DNA of 64,000 nucleotides, from assembly GCA_964423095.1 (NCBI GenBank), contig CAYRDI010000004.1, positions 9,715-73,714 on the forward strand, given 5' to 3'. Shown here in pieces: positions 16,865 through 25,875 of the stretch. Both the position numbers and the translations under genes were made by a program. How positions within the stretch are numbered: the first letter of the stretch is position 1; the number at the start of each line of letters is the position of its first letter. Below the pieces are notes generated by a model. That model was not told where the DNA came from. It did not search any database and saw nothing but the letters and a program-made list of their open reading frames with translations. The stretch comes from Micavibrio_A sp964423095 (GTDB lineage Bacteria; Pseudomonadota; Alphaproteobacteria; Micavibrionales; Micavibrionaceae).

Positions 16865-17374
16865 TCATGATTGATCGATTTTCAGGTTAAATTCTTCTTC
16901 GGCTTTGTGCCGTCTTTCTTCGAGTTCCAGCAAAATCCGCCGCAATTCCGGTTCGGATGCGCGGGAAAGTTCGTAACCCGGAATCTGGATGTCCTGCAAC
17001 GGAATTTCCGGCACCTCCCCCGCATGGGCGGCATTGCCAAAACGAAACGCCGCCGGCGGACCATCGTGCCGCATCCCTACAGGACGCCATTCATTCGGGT
17101 TGCCTGATTTTGCATGTTCCGGGCTTTTTATATCGTATTTTTCACCGGGATCATTCTGCGTTCTGTGTTTGCGTTTGATTGATGTCGCTGCACCGGCATC
17201 CAGAGCCATGATACGAATATCGGCATCCCAGTTCCCCCCCATCGGATAAACGGATTCCAGTTGCACCACGAGGGACGGATTGTCGATCAAAATAGACGCG
17301 CATTCACCAAGGGCGTGGCGAACGGCACCTTCCGGCGTCGTGTCATGTCCCTTGAAGAAAAGCATCTGAGTCAT
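16865..17374 (-). CDS. Unknown protein encoded between sdhA and sdhB
   Basis: A 169-residue protein whose ATG at 17374 overlaps the sdhA stop (ATGA), so translation looks coupled to sdhA. It begins MTQMLFFKGHDTTPEGAVRH, has no membrane helix or signal peptide, and ends in a charged helix (ELRRILLELEERRHKAEEEF) likely to form a coiled coil. A middle region rich in polar residues and Pro (NPNEWRPVGMRHDGPPAAF) follows a possible alpha/beta N-terminal domain. I do not recognise a family. Position suggests a succinate dehydrogenase-related role, which is only inference. Confidence 0.75.
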   Translation of the reverse strand: MTQMLFFKGHDTTPEGAVRHALGECASILIDNPSLVVQLESVYPMGGNWDADIRIMALDAGAATSIKRKHRTQNDPGEKYDIKSPEHAKSGNPNEWRPVGMRHDGPPAAFRFGNAAHAGEVPEIPLQDIQIPGYELSRASEPELRRILLELEERRHKAEEEFNLKIDQS

Positions 17375-19161
17375 CAATACACCCGTTTTTTCGGCGGAAT
17401 GACATCCACATCGTTGGTCAGCGTTTGCATGATGACAGGACGGTAGGAAAGCGATGTCTTCCCGGCGTCGTCCACGCGCGCGACCGTATGTTTCATCCAT
17501 GTTGCATCATCGCGGTCCGCAAAATCTTCGCGTGCGTGGGCACCGCGGGATTCTTTACGGTTCACGGCCGAATACATGGTTGCGACCGCCTGTCCCAGAA
17601 GATTGTCCAGTTCCAGCGTTTCGACCAGATCGGTGTTGAAGACCATGGAACGATCCGTAATACCGATATGTTTTTTCTTTTCATAGGTTTTCGAAATCAG
17701 ATCGCACCCTTCTTGCAACGTCTCCCCGGTACGGAACACGGCGGCATGGTTTTGCATGTTTTTCTGCATTTCCAGACGCACTTCGGACGTGCGTAAGTTC
17801 CCTGTCGAATGACGGAATGCATCCAGTCGCGCAATCGCGGAATCCCCCGCGTTCTTCACCGTTTTATGCGGCGCACCGGGATATACGGTTTGTGCCGCGC
17901 GAATGGCCGCCGCACGGCCGAACACGACGAGATCGAGCAGAGAGTTGGAACCCAGACGGTTTGCGCCGTGAACGGAAACGCACGCGGCCTCCCCAATCGC
18001 CATCAAACCGGGGACGATACGGTTCGGGTCTGTCGATGTGGGATTGATGACTTCGGTATTCACGTTGGTGGGAATGCCGCCCATGTTGTAATGCACGGTC
18101 GGCAAAACCGGAATGGGTTCGCGCGTCACATCGACGCCCGCAAAAATACGCGCCGATTCCGCAATACCCGGCAGGCGCGAATGAATGACTTCGGGCGCAA
18201 GGTGCATCAGGTTCAAATGGATATGATCCTTGTTTTTGCCCACGCCGCGCCCTTCGCGGATTTCAATGGTCATCGAACGGGATACCACATCGCGCGAAGC
18301 CAGATCTTTGGCCGACGGCGCATAGCGTTCCATGAAACGCTCCCCTTCGGAATTGGTCAGATACCCGCCTTCGCCGCGTACGCCTTCGGTGATCAAACAG
18401 CCCGCGCCGTAAATACCGGTCGGGTGAAATTGCACGAATTCCATATCCTGCAATGGTAATCCAGCGCGCAAGACCATCCCGCCGCCATCGCCCGTGCAGG
18501 TGTGGGCGGAGGTGCAGGAGAAATACGCACGGCCATAACCGCCTGTGGCCAGAATGGTTTGGTGCGCGCGGAAGCGGTGCAAAGTTCCATCATCCAGATT
18601 CCACGCCATAACGCCGACGCATGAGCCGTCTTCGGCCATGATCAGGTCGAGCGCAAAATATTCGATGAAGAATTCGGCCTTATGCTTCAACGCCTGTTGA
18701 TAGAGCGTGTGCAAAATCGCATGGCCCGTCCGGTCCGCGGCGGCGCAGGTGCGTTGTGCCGTCCCCTGCCCGTAATGGGTGGTCATTCCGCCGAAAGGGC
18801 GTTGATAGATTTTTCCATCCGTCGTGCGCGAAAACGGCACGCCATAGTGTTCGAGTTCGATGATCGCGGGGATCGCCTCACGCGTCATGTATTCGATCGC
18901 GTCCTGATCGCCCAGCCAGTCGCCGCCCTTGACCGTATCATAAAAATGGAAGCGCCAGTCGTCTTCGCCCATGTTGCCAAGCGCAGCCGATATACCGCCC
19001 TGTGCCGCCACCGTGTGCGAACGGGTCGGAAAGACCTTGGAAATCAGGGCTGTTTTGAGGCCCTTTTCCGCGCAGCCAAACCCGGCCCGCAATCCTGCGC
19101 CGCCTGCACCCACCACAACGACATCGTATTCGTGATCGATAATTTTATAGCTTTGAGTCAT
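17374..19161 (-). CDS. sdhA: Succinate dehydrogenase flavoprotein subunit
   Basis: SdhA oxidises succinate to fumarate with covalently bound FAD. The N-terminal dinucleotide fold is VVVGAGGAGLRAGFG, and SHTVAAQGGISAALG contains the histidine that carries FAD. Catalytic and substrate regions FGGMTTHYGQGTAQRTC, GTLHRFRAHQTILATGGYGR and GEAACVSVHGANRLGSNSLL are intact. The length of 595 is usual. One base separates its ATG from the sdhD stop. Confidence 0.97.
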   Translation of the reverse strand: MTQSYKIIDHEYDVVVVGAGGAGLRAGFGCAEKGLKTALISKVFPTRSHTVAAQGGISAALGNMGEDDWRFHFYDTVKGGDWLGDQDAIEYMTREAIPAIIELEHYGVPFSRTTDGKIYQRPFGGMTTHYGQGTAQRTCAAADRTGHAILHTLYQQALKHKAEFFIEYFALDLIMAEDGSCVGVMAWNLDDGTLHRFRAHQTILATGGYGRAYFSCTSAHTCTGDGGGMVLRAGLPLQDMEFVQFHPTGIYGAGCLITEGVRGEGGYLTNSEGERFMERYAPSAKDLASRDVVSRSMTIEIREGRGVGKNKDHIHLNLMHLAPEVIHSRLPGIAESARIFAGVDVTREPIPVLPTVHYNMGGIPTNVNTEVINPTSTDPNRIVPGLMAIGEAACVSVHGANRLGSNSLLDLVVFGRAAAIRAAQTVYPGAPHKTVKNAGDSAIARLDAFRHSTGNLRTSEVRLEMQKNMQNHAAVFRTGETLQEGCDLISKTYEKKKHIGITDRSMVFNTDLVETLELDNLLGQAVATMYSAVNRKESRGAHAREDFADRDDATWMKHTVARVDDAGKTSLSYRPVIMQTLTNDVDVIPPKKRVY

Positions 19162-19162
19162 T

Positions 19163-19555
19163 TTATAACGCCATCTTCAGAATGGAAAACACGGAAGCCA
19201 CGGCCAGAAGACCGAAGAGAATTTTAACCGCAATGATTGAGACCAGTTTTTTGCCGTGACCGGACACGTAATCTTCGATAATCACCTGCAGGCCCGATGC
19301 GGCATGGAAAAATCCGACCAGCACGAACACGATCATGCCAATGGCATGGAGCGGATTTTGAAACCAGCCGGTAAATTCTTCATAGGTTGCGTTTCGCATG
19401 ACCAGTACGGAATACACGACCCAGACCGCGAACGGCGCGAGCAGTGCCGCCGCCACGCGTTCGAACAACCAGTGATGCGCACCTTCATGCGCGCTGTCCA
19501 GACCCTTGGCAGTTGCCAGTTTTGAAACCAGTTTTTTTTGTGTGGGGAGAACCAT
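19163..19555 (-). CDS. sdhD: Succinate dehydrogenase membrane anchor subunit
   Basis: A 130-residue protein with three membrane helices that anchors the enzyme and helps bind haem b and quinone. The segment GAHHWLFERVAAALLAPF and the helix-two HAIGMIVFVLVGFFHAASGLQVIIEDY, with the conserved H-x-x-x-G-L-Q-x-x-x-x-D-Y pattern, are typical. It lies between sdhC and sdhA. Confidence 0.93.
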   Translation of the reverse strand: MVLPTQKKLVSKLATAKGLDSAHEGAHHWLFERVAAALLAPFAVWVVYSVLVMRNATYEEFTGWFQNPLHAIGMIVFVLVGFFHAASGLQVIIEDYVSGHGKKLVSIIAVKILFGLLAVASVFSILKMAL

Positions 19556-19573
19556 ATTCAGCCTTCCAATATC

Positions 19574-19966
19574 CTATTGTCCCGAAAGATAGCACGTTGC
19601 GGCCGTCAACCCCGCCGTTGCCAGCAGGATCAGCCAGCCCGATGCCACCGCCTTTTTCATGTCGAGCAGGCAGGCGGTATCCCAGATCAAATGGCGGATG
19701 CCGCTGCATAGGTGGTAATAAAACACGAAGGCCCAGGCGAGGAAAAACATATGGCCATAGGGCCCGCGCGCATAGACCATGACCATATCAAAATAATTTT
19801 GCCCCATCACGGCCGCGACCAGAAAGAGTGCGATCAACACGCATCCGCCGGCAAGAATCGCCCCTGTGATCCGGTGGGAAATGGACATCAACGCCGTCAT
19901 CGGCAGGCGGTACACCTGAAGATGCGGGGAAATCGGGCGGGTCATGGGCTTGGCTGGTTCGGACAT
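19574..19966 (-). CDS. sdhC: Succinate dehydrogenase cytochrome b556 subunit
   Basis: The first gene of the sdh operon. It encodes 130 residues with three membrane helices. The family signature RPISPHLQVYRLPMTALMSI, SISHRITG and HLCSGIRHLIWD (haem histidine region) are present. I use the ATG at 19966 (MSEPAKPMTRP) because 20 extra upstream residues do not resemble the family. Confidence 0.94.
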   Translation of the reverse strand: MSEPAKPMTRPISPHLQVYRLPMTALMSISHRITGAILAGGCVLIALFLVAAVMGQNYFDMVMVYARGPYGHMFFLAWAFVFYYHLCSGIRHLIWDTACLLDMKKAVASGWLILLATAGLTAATCYLSGQ

Positions 19967-20115
19967 GATCTGTTTTTTCCGGAAATGAAGAAATTGTTCG
20001 GTGCGAACATCATAAAGCCGCGCCAAGCGATTTCCAATCCCAAAAAACCTATATTCTTCCGATGGCTGGGAGAAATTTGGCGTGTTTTGGAAAACGGCGG
20101 GAAAGACAAACCCCG

Positions 20116-20625
20116 TTATGCCGGATGGAAGGCGAGCGATACACCGTTGATGACATACCGCCAGAGCTCCGCCCGCCCGTCATTGTCGGGCATGAATTTA
20201 TAGCCCAGATGCGAGCCGCAGTTTTTACAATGCACCTCTGTCCGGGGCAGGATGATCCCGAAATCTGCGGACGTACCAAGGGCCGCGCGGTTCAAAGGCG
20301 CGCGGAAAGTGGGATAATCATTCGCCATCATTTTGGATGACGATCCAAAAAGCGCGGTATCACAGCCCGCGCAGGCATAAACGCCTTTCCGACGTTCACG
20401 CAGCAGCGGCGAGGTTCCGGCGGTTTCGTTTTCACCGTCCCGCAGAACCCGATACCCCTCCTCACCCAGCTTTTTGCGCCATTGCGCTTCGCTCAGGCCA
20501 TAGGGGAAGCTCGCCCCTTTTTTCTTTAAAAAATTGACATTCAGCCACGCGGCGGGCGCGGCGGCGGAAAACAACATCGCGCCACCAAAACCAAGAGCGG
20601 TCGCCATAAAAAATCTGCGGGTCAT
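20116..20625 (-). CDS. MsrB-like protein lacking the catalytic cysteine, exported
   Basis: The fold is that of methionine-R-sulfoxide reductase B: FPYGLSEAQWRKKLGEEGYRV, the zinc pairs CAGC and CKNC (YACAGCDTALF, EVHCKNCGSHLGYKF) and a final RYVINGVSLAF. In active MsrB the last motif is RYCxN with the catalytic Cys and the earlier one is HLGHVF; here they are RYVIN and HLGYKF. The enzyme is therefore predicted inactive as a reductase. The N-terminus MTRRFFMATALGFGGAML resembles a twin-arginine signal. The start at 20625 is chosen on this and a GGGATG spacing; 20637 is the alternative. Confidence 0.8.
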   Translation of the reverse strand: MTRRFFMATALGFGGAMLFSAAAPAAWLNVNFLKKKGASFPYGLSEAQWRKKLGEEGYRVLRDGENETAGTSPLLRERRKGVYACAGCDTALFGSSSKMMANDYPTFRAPLNRAALGTSADFGIILPRTEVHCKNCGSHLGYKFMPDNDGRAELWRYVINGVSLAFHPA

Positions 20626-20676
20626 CGTGCGTTTCATCCCTTTAATATAACCGAAAAACAGGGCATAGAAAGGGGT

Positions 20677-21516
20677 ATGAAAACAATCCTTTCCATACAA
20701 TCGCACGTTGCCTTCGGCCATGTCGGCAATGATGCCGCCGTGTTCCCCTTGCAACGTATGGGGCACGAGGTCATTGCCATAAACACCGTGCAGTTTTCCA
20801 ACCACACCGGATACGGCGCATGGACGGGGCAGGTTTTTTCCGCTGATCACATTGCCGATCTTTTTAAAGGACTTCGGGCGCGCGGCGTGATGAACAGGAT
20901 CGACGCCCTGCTCACCGGCTATATGGGTGATCCCGCCATCGGCGAGGTCATTTTAGAGAATGTCCCCGCCTCCGTGCCGTGGTTGTGCGATCCCGTGATG
21001 GGCGATGTGGGGCGCGGCATCTTCGTGCGCGAAGGTATTCCCGATTTTTTCAAAACCCGCGCCGTGCCGCGTGCAAAAATCATGACACCCAATCAGTTCG
21101 AGCTGGAACTTCTGACAGGACTTGAGATTAAAACACTTTCGGATGCAAAGACAGCGATAAAAAAACTTCATGAGACGGGGCCGGAAATTATCCTGCTAAC
21201 CTCCTTGATTCACGACAAAACCAAGGCGGACGAGATTGCCATGCTTGCCTCCTCCAAATCCGGTGAACAATATCTGGTAACGACGCCGCGATTACCGCTC
21301 GACCCCGCCCCGAATGGCGCGGGCGATTGTACGGCGGCCCTTTTCCTTGGCCATTACGCGAACGGGGAATCGTTACAAGACATGCTTGGCAAAACCGCGG
21401 GCAGCGTTTACGCGCTGTTCGAGGAAACGATGAAGGCCGGGACGCGGGAACTCGCCCTGATCGCCGCGCAAGATCATTTTGCAAATCCAAAACAAGCAGA
21501 TGTCACGCCACTCTAA
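20677..21516 (+). CDS. pdxY: Pyridoxal kinase PdxY
   Basis: This kinase phosphorylates pyridoxal in the B6 salvage pathway and belongs to the PfkB superfamily. Visible motifs are SIQSHVAFGHVGNDAAVFPLQ at the N-terminus (first 20 residues of the core), NTVQFSNHTGYGAW, VPWLCDPVMGD, TPNQFELELLTG and the C-terminal catalytic NGAGDCTAALFLG. The length of 279 is typical. It diverges from the MsrB-like gene with about 50 bp between starts. Confidence 0.93.
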   Translation: MKTILSIQSHVAFGHVGNDAAVFPLQRMGHEVIAINTVQFSNHTGYGAWTGQVFSADHIADLFKGLRARGVMNRIDALLTGYMGDPAIGEVILENVPASVPWLCDPVMGDVGRGIFVREGIPDFFKTRAVPRAKIMTPNQFELELLTGLEIKTLSDAKTAIKKLHETGPEIILLTSLIHDKTKADEIAMLASSKSGEQYLVTTPRLPLDPAPNGAGDCTAALFLGHYANGESLQDMLGKTAGSVYALFEETMKAGTRELALIAAQDHFANPKQADVTPL

Positions 21517-21540
21517 TTTTTAAACGGAAGAAAATTTGCC

Positions 21541-22482
21541 ATGAAAATCGGGATCGTCGGATGCGGACAGGTGGGATCGAGCAGCGCGTATGCCTGCGCA
21601 CTACAGGGCATCGGTTCGGAACTCGTGCTGGTCGATATGAATGAAAAGCTGGCGCGGGCGCAGGCGGAAGATATCCTCCACGCCACGCCCTTTGCCGCCG
21701 CCATGCCCGTCCGCGCCGGAAATTATGACGACCTATCCCACGCCGCCATCGTGATGATTGCGGCGGGCGCGAACCAGAAACCCGGGGAAACACGGCTCGA
21801 CCTTTTGAAACGCAACGCCGATATTCTGGGGTCGATCATCCCGCAAATCCTCAAAGCCGCGCCGGACGCGTTGCTTTTAATCGCCAGCAACCCCGTGGAT
21901 ATCATGACCCATATGGCCGCCGGTATCGGGGGGAAACAGGGCGTGCCCCGCACCCGTGTAATCGGATCGGGCACCATTCTGGATACCGCCCGGTTCCGCT
22001 CTGGCCTCGCCCGTCATCTGGGTGTTTCCAGCCATTCGGTCCACGCCCACGTTCTGGGCGAACATGGCGATTCCGAAGTGCTGCATTGGTCCGGTGCGAC
22101 GGTCAGCAACCTGCCCCTTGCCGCCTTTTCGCAGCAGATGGACCGCCCCGTGACAGAGGCTTTCAAGGCCGACATGGATGATGCCGTGCGCCGCGCCGCG
22201 TACCGGATTATCGAAGGCAAAGGGGCGACATGGTACGGAATCGGGGCCGGTATGGCCCGTCTGGCCGAGGCGATTTTGCGCGATGAACGCGCCGTGTTCA
22301 CCTGCTCCGCCTATCACGAGAATGTCGAAGGGGTCGGGCCGGTCACGCTCTCCCTCCCCGCCATTGTTTCGGAACGTGGCGTGGAAAAGGTGCTCTACCC
22401 GCAATTTGATGAGGACGAAAGTGCCACGATGAAGCGCAGCGCGGAAATCCTCCGCACCGCGATCAGCTCGATCGGGTTTTAA
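21541..22482 (+). CDS. ldh: L-lactate dehydrogenase
   Basis: An NAD-dependent 2-hydroxyacid dehydrogenase of the LDH/MDH family, 313 residues. The Rossmann motif is GIVGCGQVGSSSAYA. The substrate loop GANQKPGETR has Gln rather than Arg at the specificity position, which indicates lactate over malate. The catalytic histidine is in VLGEHGDSEV, and the RVIGSGTILDTARFR motif supports the call. Twenty-four bases separate it from pdxY, so they may share a transcript. Confidence 0.92.
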   Translation: MKIGIVGCGQVGSSSAYACALQGIGSELVLVDMNEKLARAQAEDILHATPFAAAMPVRAGNYDDLSHAAIVMIAAGANQKPGETRLDLLKRNADILGSIIPQILKAAPDALLLIASNPVDIMTHMAAGIGGKQGVPRTRVIGSGTILDTARFRSGLARHLGVSSHSVHAHVLGEHGDSEVLHWSGATVSNLPLAAFSQQMDRPVTEAFKADMDDAVRRAAYRIIEGKGATWYGIGAGMARLAEAILRDERAVFTCSAYHENVEGVGPVTLSLPAIVSERGVEKVLYPQFDEDESATMKRSAEILRTAISSIGF

Positions 22483-22497
22483 TGAAATTCCCTGCGA

Positions 22498-23520
22498 TTA
22501 TGCCGCGGCCTTCATGTAGCTTTTGACCAAGACTTCGGCGATCTGGACGGCGTTCAATGCCGCACCTTTGCGAAGGTTGTCGGACACACACCAGAAGTTC
22601 AGGGCATTCGCCGCAGATGCATCCGCCCGCACGCGGGACACAAACACATCATCTTCGCCCGCTATTTCGGCTGGTGTCACAAAGCCGAGGTCGGAATCAA
22701 GGTCGATGACCGTGACACCCGGTGCCTTTTTCCATGCCTTCATGGCATCTTTGGGCGAAAGCGGGTTTTCAAATTCCACATTGACCATTTCCGAATGGCC
22801 GATGAAGACCGGCACACGGACGCAATTCGCACAAACCTGAATGGCGGGATCGAGAATTTTTTGCGTTTCCACGACCATCTTCCATTCTTCCTTCGTTGCG
22901 CCATCGTCCATGAATTTGTCAATCTGCGGAATGACGTTAAAGGAAATCTGTTTCGGAAACACTTCGGAATCCACTTTATCATTCATGTAGAAATGGCGCG
23001 TTTGATTGAACAATTCATCCATCGCCGCCTTGCCGCCGCCGGATACGGATTGATATGTCGAGACCACCACGCGTTTGATTTTGGCGATGTCATGCAAGGG
23101 TTTCAATGCCACGACCATTTGAATGGTCGAACAGTTCGGGTTCGCGATGATGTTCTTTTTGGTATGCCAGGCGACATCCTGCGGGTTCACCTCCGGTACC
23201 ACCAGCGGCACATCGGCATCCATCCGGAAATGGGACGTATTGTCGATCACCACCGCGCCGGCCTTGGCCGCGATCGGCGAAAACTCCGCCGACACCTTGG
23301 CACCGGGGGATGACAGGGCAATATCCACGCCCTTGAAATCAAACTTGGCCAGATCCTGCACCTTGATGTCGTCATCGCCAAAGGAGACTTCTTTTCCGGC
23401 CGAGCGCGAAGAGGCCAGCGCGATCACATCGCTGACCGGAAAATTGCGTTCATGCAGGATATTCAACATTTCATGGCCGACATTGCCCGTCGCACCGATC
23501 ACCGCTACCTTGTAACCCAT
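22498..23520 (-). CDS. asd: Aspartate-semialdehyde dehydrogenase
   Basis: Asd reduces aspartyl phosphate to the semialdehyde, feeding lysine, diaminopimelate, threonine and methionine synthesis. Motifs are VAVIGATGNVGHEML (NADP fold), VIDNTSHFRM, the catalytic cysteine in IANPNCSTIQ and VSTYQSVSGGGKAAMDEL. The length of 340 is normal. It converges with ldh and stands alone. Confidence 0.96.
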   Translation of the reverse strand: MGYKVAVIGATGNVGHEMLNILHERNFPVSDVIALASSRSAGKEVSFGDDDIKVQDLAKFDFKGVDIALSSPGAKVSAEFSPIAAKAGAVVIDNTSHFRMDADVPLVVPEVNPQDVAWHTKKNIIANPNCSTIQMVVALKPLHDIAKIKRVVVSTYQSVSGGGKAAMDELFNQTRHFYMNDKVDSEVFPKQISFNVIPQIDKFMDDGATKEEWKMVVETQKILDPAIQVCANCVRVPVFIGHSEMVNVEFENPLSPKDAMKAWKKAPGVTVIDLDSDLGFVTPAEIAGEDDVFVSRVRADASAANALNFWCVSDNLRKGAALNAVQIAEVLVKSYMKAAA

Positions 23521-23613
23521 AGGATCCTCTTGGAATTCGTTTTTTTGCTATCCCTCCTGTGATAGAATAAAAAACGGTTCAAACTCAAGGACTTTTCTTA
23601 AACCCGCCCGACC

Positions 23614-25869
23614 ATGGATTTTTCCGTTTTCGCCCCTATCCCCATCGGCCTGCTCGTCCTCAAACGGGACCGCAAGGATTTGACGTGTCTTTATGCCAAT
23701 ACGGCCATGGAATCCTTTCTGGGAAACGGGCTTGCGGGCCGCGGGCTGGAAGATATCTGGCCATCCCCCGATACCGAAGACCTCGCCAAAAAGCTGCGCG
23801 GGGTGGTGCCGCCGCTGTCCGCCACCTTGCCCATCGACCGGAACGCCCGCAAAAGCTGGGCCCTCCTTTCCATTCAGGAAAGCAAAGTAGAGGGCGAAGG
23901 TGTCTATTTTCTCTGGGCCACCGATATTTCGGCCAGCAAGGAGATTGAAGAAGGTCTGAAACAGGCCGCCGCCAACGCCGATGCACTCTCCGACCAAAAA
24001 TCGAACTTCCTTGCCACGATCAGCCATGAGATCCGCACACCCATGCAATCGGTCTATGGCCTTTTGGAAATGATCGAACTGGAAAAACCGTCCCCCAACA
24101 TTCTGGCCATGACGCAGACGGCCCGCAACTCGGCGAGCGGCCTTCTGGAAATCCTGAACGATGTGCTGGATTTTGCGAAGATGGATGCCGACCAGATGGA
24201 GTTGGATGCCTTCGAGGTACCGGTGCGCACATTGTGCCGCGGCATTCTGGAAGCCCTCTCCGTCAAGGTACAGGGAAAAGACATCGCGTTGCGCGATGAC
24301 ATCGCGGGGGATGTGCCGTTCGTGATTGTGGGGGACCCCAAACGCCTGCGCCAGATCATCATCAATCTGATGGGCAATGCGATGAAATTCACGAAGGAAG
24401 GATCGGTGACGATCCGCGTGACGCGCGGTGGACGAATGATCCCTGATCCTGCGCGGGGGCTGATCCTGCGGTTCGAGATCGTCGATACCGGAATCGGCAT
24501 GAGTGAAGATGTGGCGGGCCGCCTGTTCCGTCCTTTCTCCCAGGCCGATAATTCCACATCGCGCAAATATGGCGGCACGGGCCTCGGACTTTCCATCTGC
24601 AAAAAACTCGTCGAAATGATGGGGGGGCAGATTGGTGTGACCAGCGAACCCGGCAAAGGTTCCAGCTTCTGGTTTGAAATTCCGACCGAAGAGGTCGCCA
24701 CGGATGCACAGGTATTGAATCTTCCCACACTGGACGGTATTTCGGTTTTGTCGGTCGAAGACCACCCGATGGGCGCGAAGGAAATTGTAAAATCCCTTCG
24801 TTCCATGGGGGCGAACGTCGAAAGCTGTGCCACCGTCGCCGAAGCCTTGCAACTGGTCAAACGCCGCCCGTTCGATGTCGGCGTGATCGATCAGGGATTG
24901 CCCGACGGTCTTGGCCTCGACCTGATCCGCGAGATCATGAAGATCAGGCCCTTTATGGGGCTCGTCATGTATACCGTGCGGGACGATGCGGGATTGCAAC
25001 ACTCCTTGCAATCGCTGGGCGTTGCCTATCTATCGAAGCCCGCCAGCCGGATCGGTCTTGGCGAAGCGGTGCGCGATGCCTCCTCCAAAGCTGCGAAGAT
25101 CGATTTTACAGGCCCGCGCAAACTCCTGATCGCAGAAGACACCCCCGCCGTGCGCGATGTGTTGTCACGTCAATTGCAGACGCTGGGCGTCGATGCGACG
25201 TTTGTGGAGAATGGAAAGGAAGCGTTGTTTTCCGTGCGCAGCGGGGAATACGGCCTGCTGATCACCGACCTGCACATGCCGGAAATGGATGGCTATGGCG
25301 TCGTCCACGAAATCCGCGATGACGATATCAAGCTCGAGCGCCACTTCCCCGTTATTGCGCTGACCGCCGATGTGCAGATGGCGCAGCGGCAGGTTTATAT
25401 GAATCACGGTTTCGATGAATGTTTGCTGAAACCCGTATCCTTGGGCCAGTTCCAGCGGCTTTTGATCCGCTGGGGTTTGCTCACGGAAAAAGACGCGGCA
25501 ACAACGCCGTCTGTTCCCGCAACATCCGATCAAAAGGCAGCGGCGTCTTCTACAATCGACCGCGCGGCCATGATCGAACAGATGGGAGCGTTCGATGAAA
25601 ACGCGATCGAGATGCTCAAACTCTTCATCGATATGACCAAACCGTTGATCGGCCGTATCGACCATGCGGCCAGTAACAAGGATGTAGGGGATTTAAAGGA
25701 AGCGGCGCATTCGCTCAAAGGTGCTGCACGGTCGGCTTGCATCAACGAACTGGGCGAAGCCGCCGCACAACTGCAAACCGAAGCCGAAGGCGGAAGGATT
25801 GTTGAAGAAACGATCGCCCGCGTGATAAAAGAATTCACCCGCGCCGAAGATGAGATCAACCGGCTTTAA
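23614..25869 (+). CDS. Hybrid sensor histidine kinase (PAS-like, HisKA, ATPase, REC, REC, Hpt)
   Basis: A 751-residue soluble phosphorelay protein without membrane helices. The order is a PAS-like N-terminus (1-110), HisKA with His138 in ATISHEIRTPM, HATPase with NLMGNAMKFTKEG, DTGIGM and GGTGLGLS (about 240-365), a first receiver (about 378-490, Asp426 in VIDQGLPDG), a second receiver (about 507-625, Asp552 in ITDLHMPEMDG) and a C-terminal Hpt domain with His699 in AAHSLKGAARSA. All phosphorelay steps are therefore in one chain. The signal and output are unknown. It is oriented away from asd and converges on the pilus cluster. Confidence 0.93.
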   Translation: MDFSVFAPIPIGLLVLKRDRKDLTCLYANTAMESFLGNGLAGRGLEDIWPSPDTEDLAKKLRGVVPPLSATLPIDRNARKSWALLSIQESKVEGEGVYFLWATDISASKEIEEGLKQAAANADALSDQKSNFLATISHEIRTPMQSVYGLLEMIELEKPSPNILAMTQTARNSASGLLEILNDVLDFAKMDADQMELDAFEVPVRTLCRGILEALSVKVQGKDIALRDDIAGDVPFVIVGDPKRLRQIIINLMGNAMKFTKEGSVTIRVTRGGRMIPDPARGLILRFEIVDTGIGMSEDVAGRLFRPFSQADNSTSRKYGGTGLGLSICKKLVEMMGGQIGVTSEPGKGSSFWFEIPTEEVATDAQVLNLPTLDGISVLSVEDHPMGAKEIVKSLRSMGANVESCATVAEALQLVKRRPFDVGVIDQGLPDGLGLDLIREIMKIRPFMGLVMYTVRDDAGLQHSLQSLGVAYLSKPASRIGLGEAVRDASSKAAKIDFTGPRKLLIAEDTPAVRDVLSRQLQTLGVDATFVENGKEALFSVRSGEYGLLITDLHMPEMDGYGVVHEIRDDDIKLERHFPVIALTADVQMAQRQVYMNHGFDECLLKPVSLGQFQRLLIRWGLLTEKDAATTPSVPATSDQKAAASSTIDRAAMIEQMGAFDENAIEMLKLFIDMTKPLIGRIDHAASNKDVGDLKEAAHSLKGAARSACINELGEAAAQLQTEAEGGRIVEETIARVIKEFTRAEDEINRL

Positions 25870-25875
25870 GAAAAA

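Noticed and set aside
23548..25011. 487-codon open frame antisense to the hybrid histidine kinase
   Set aside because: The opposite strand encodes clear HisKA and HATPase motifs; the antisense product is compositionally odd and has no recognisable domain.
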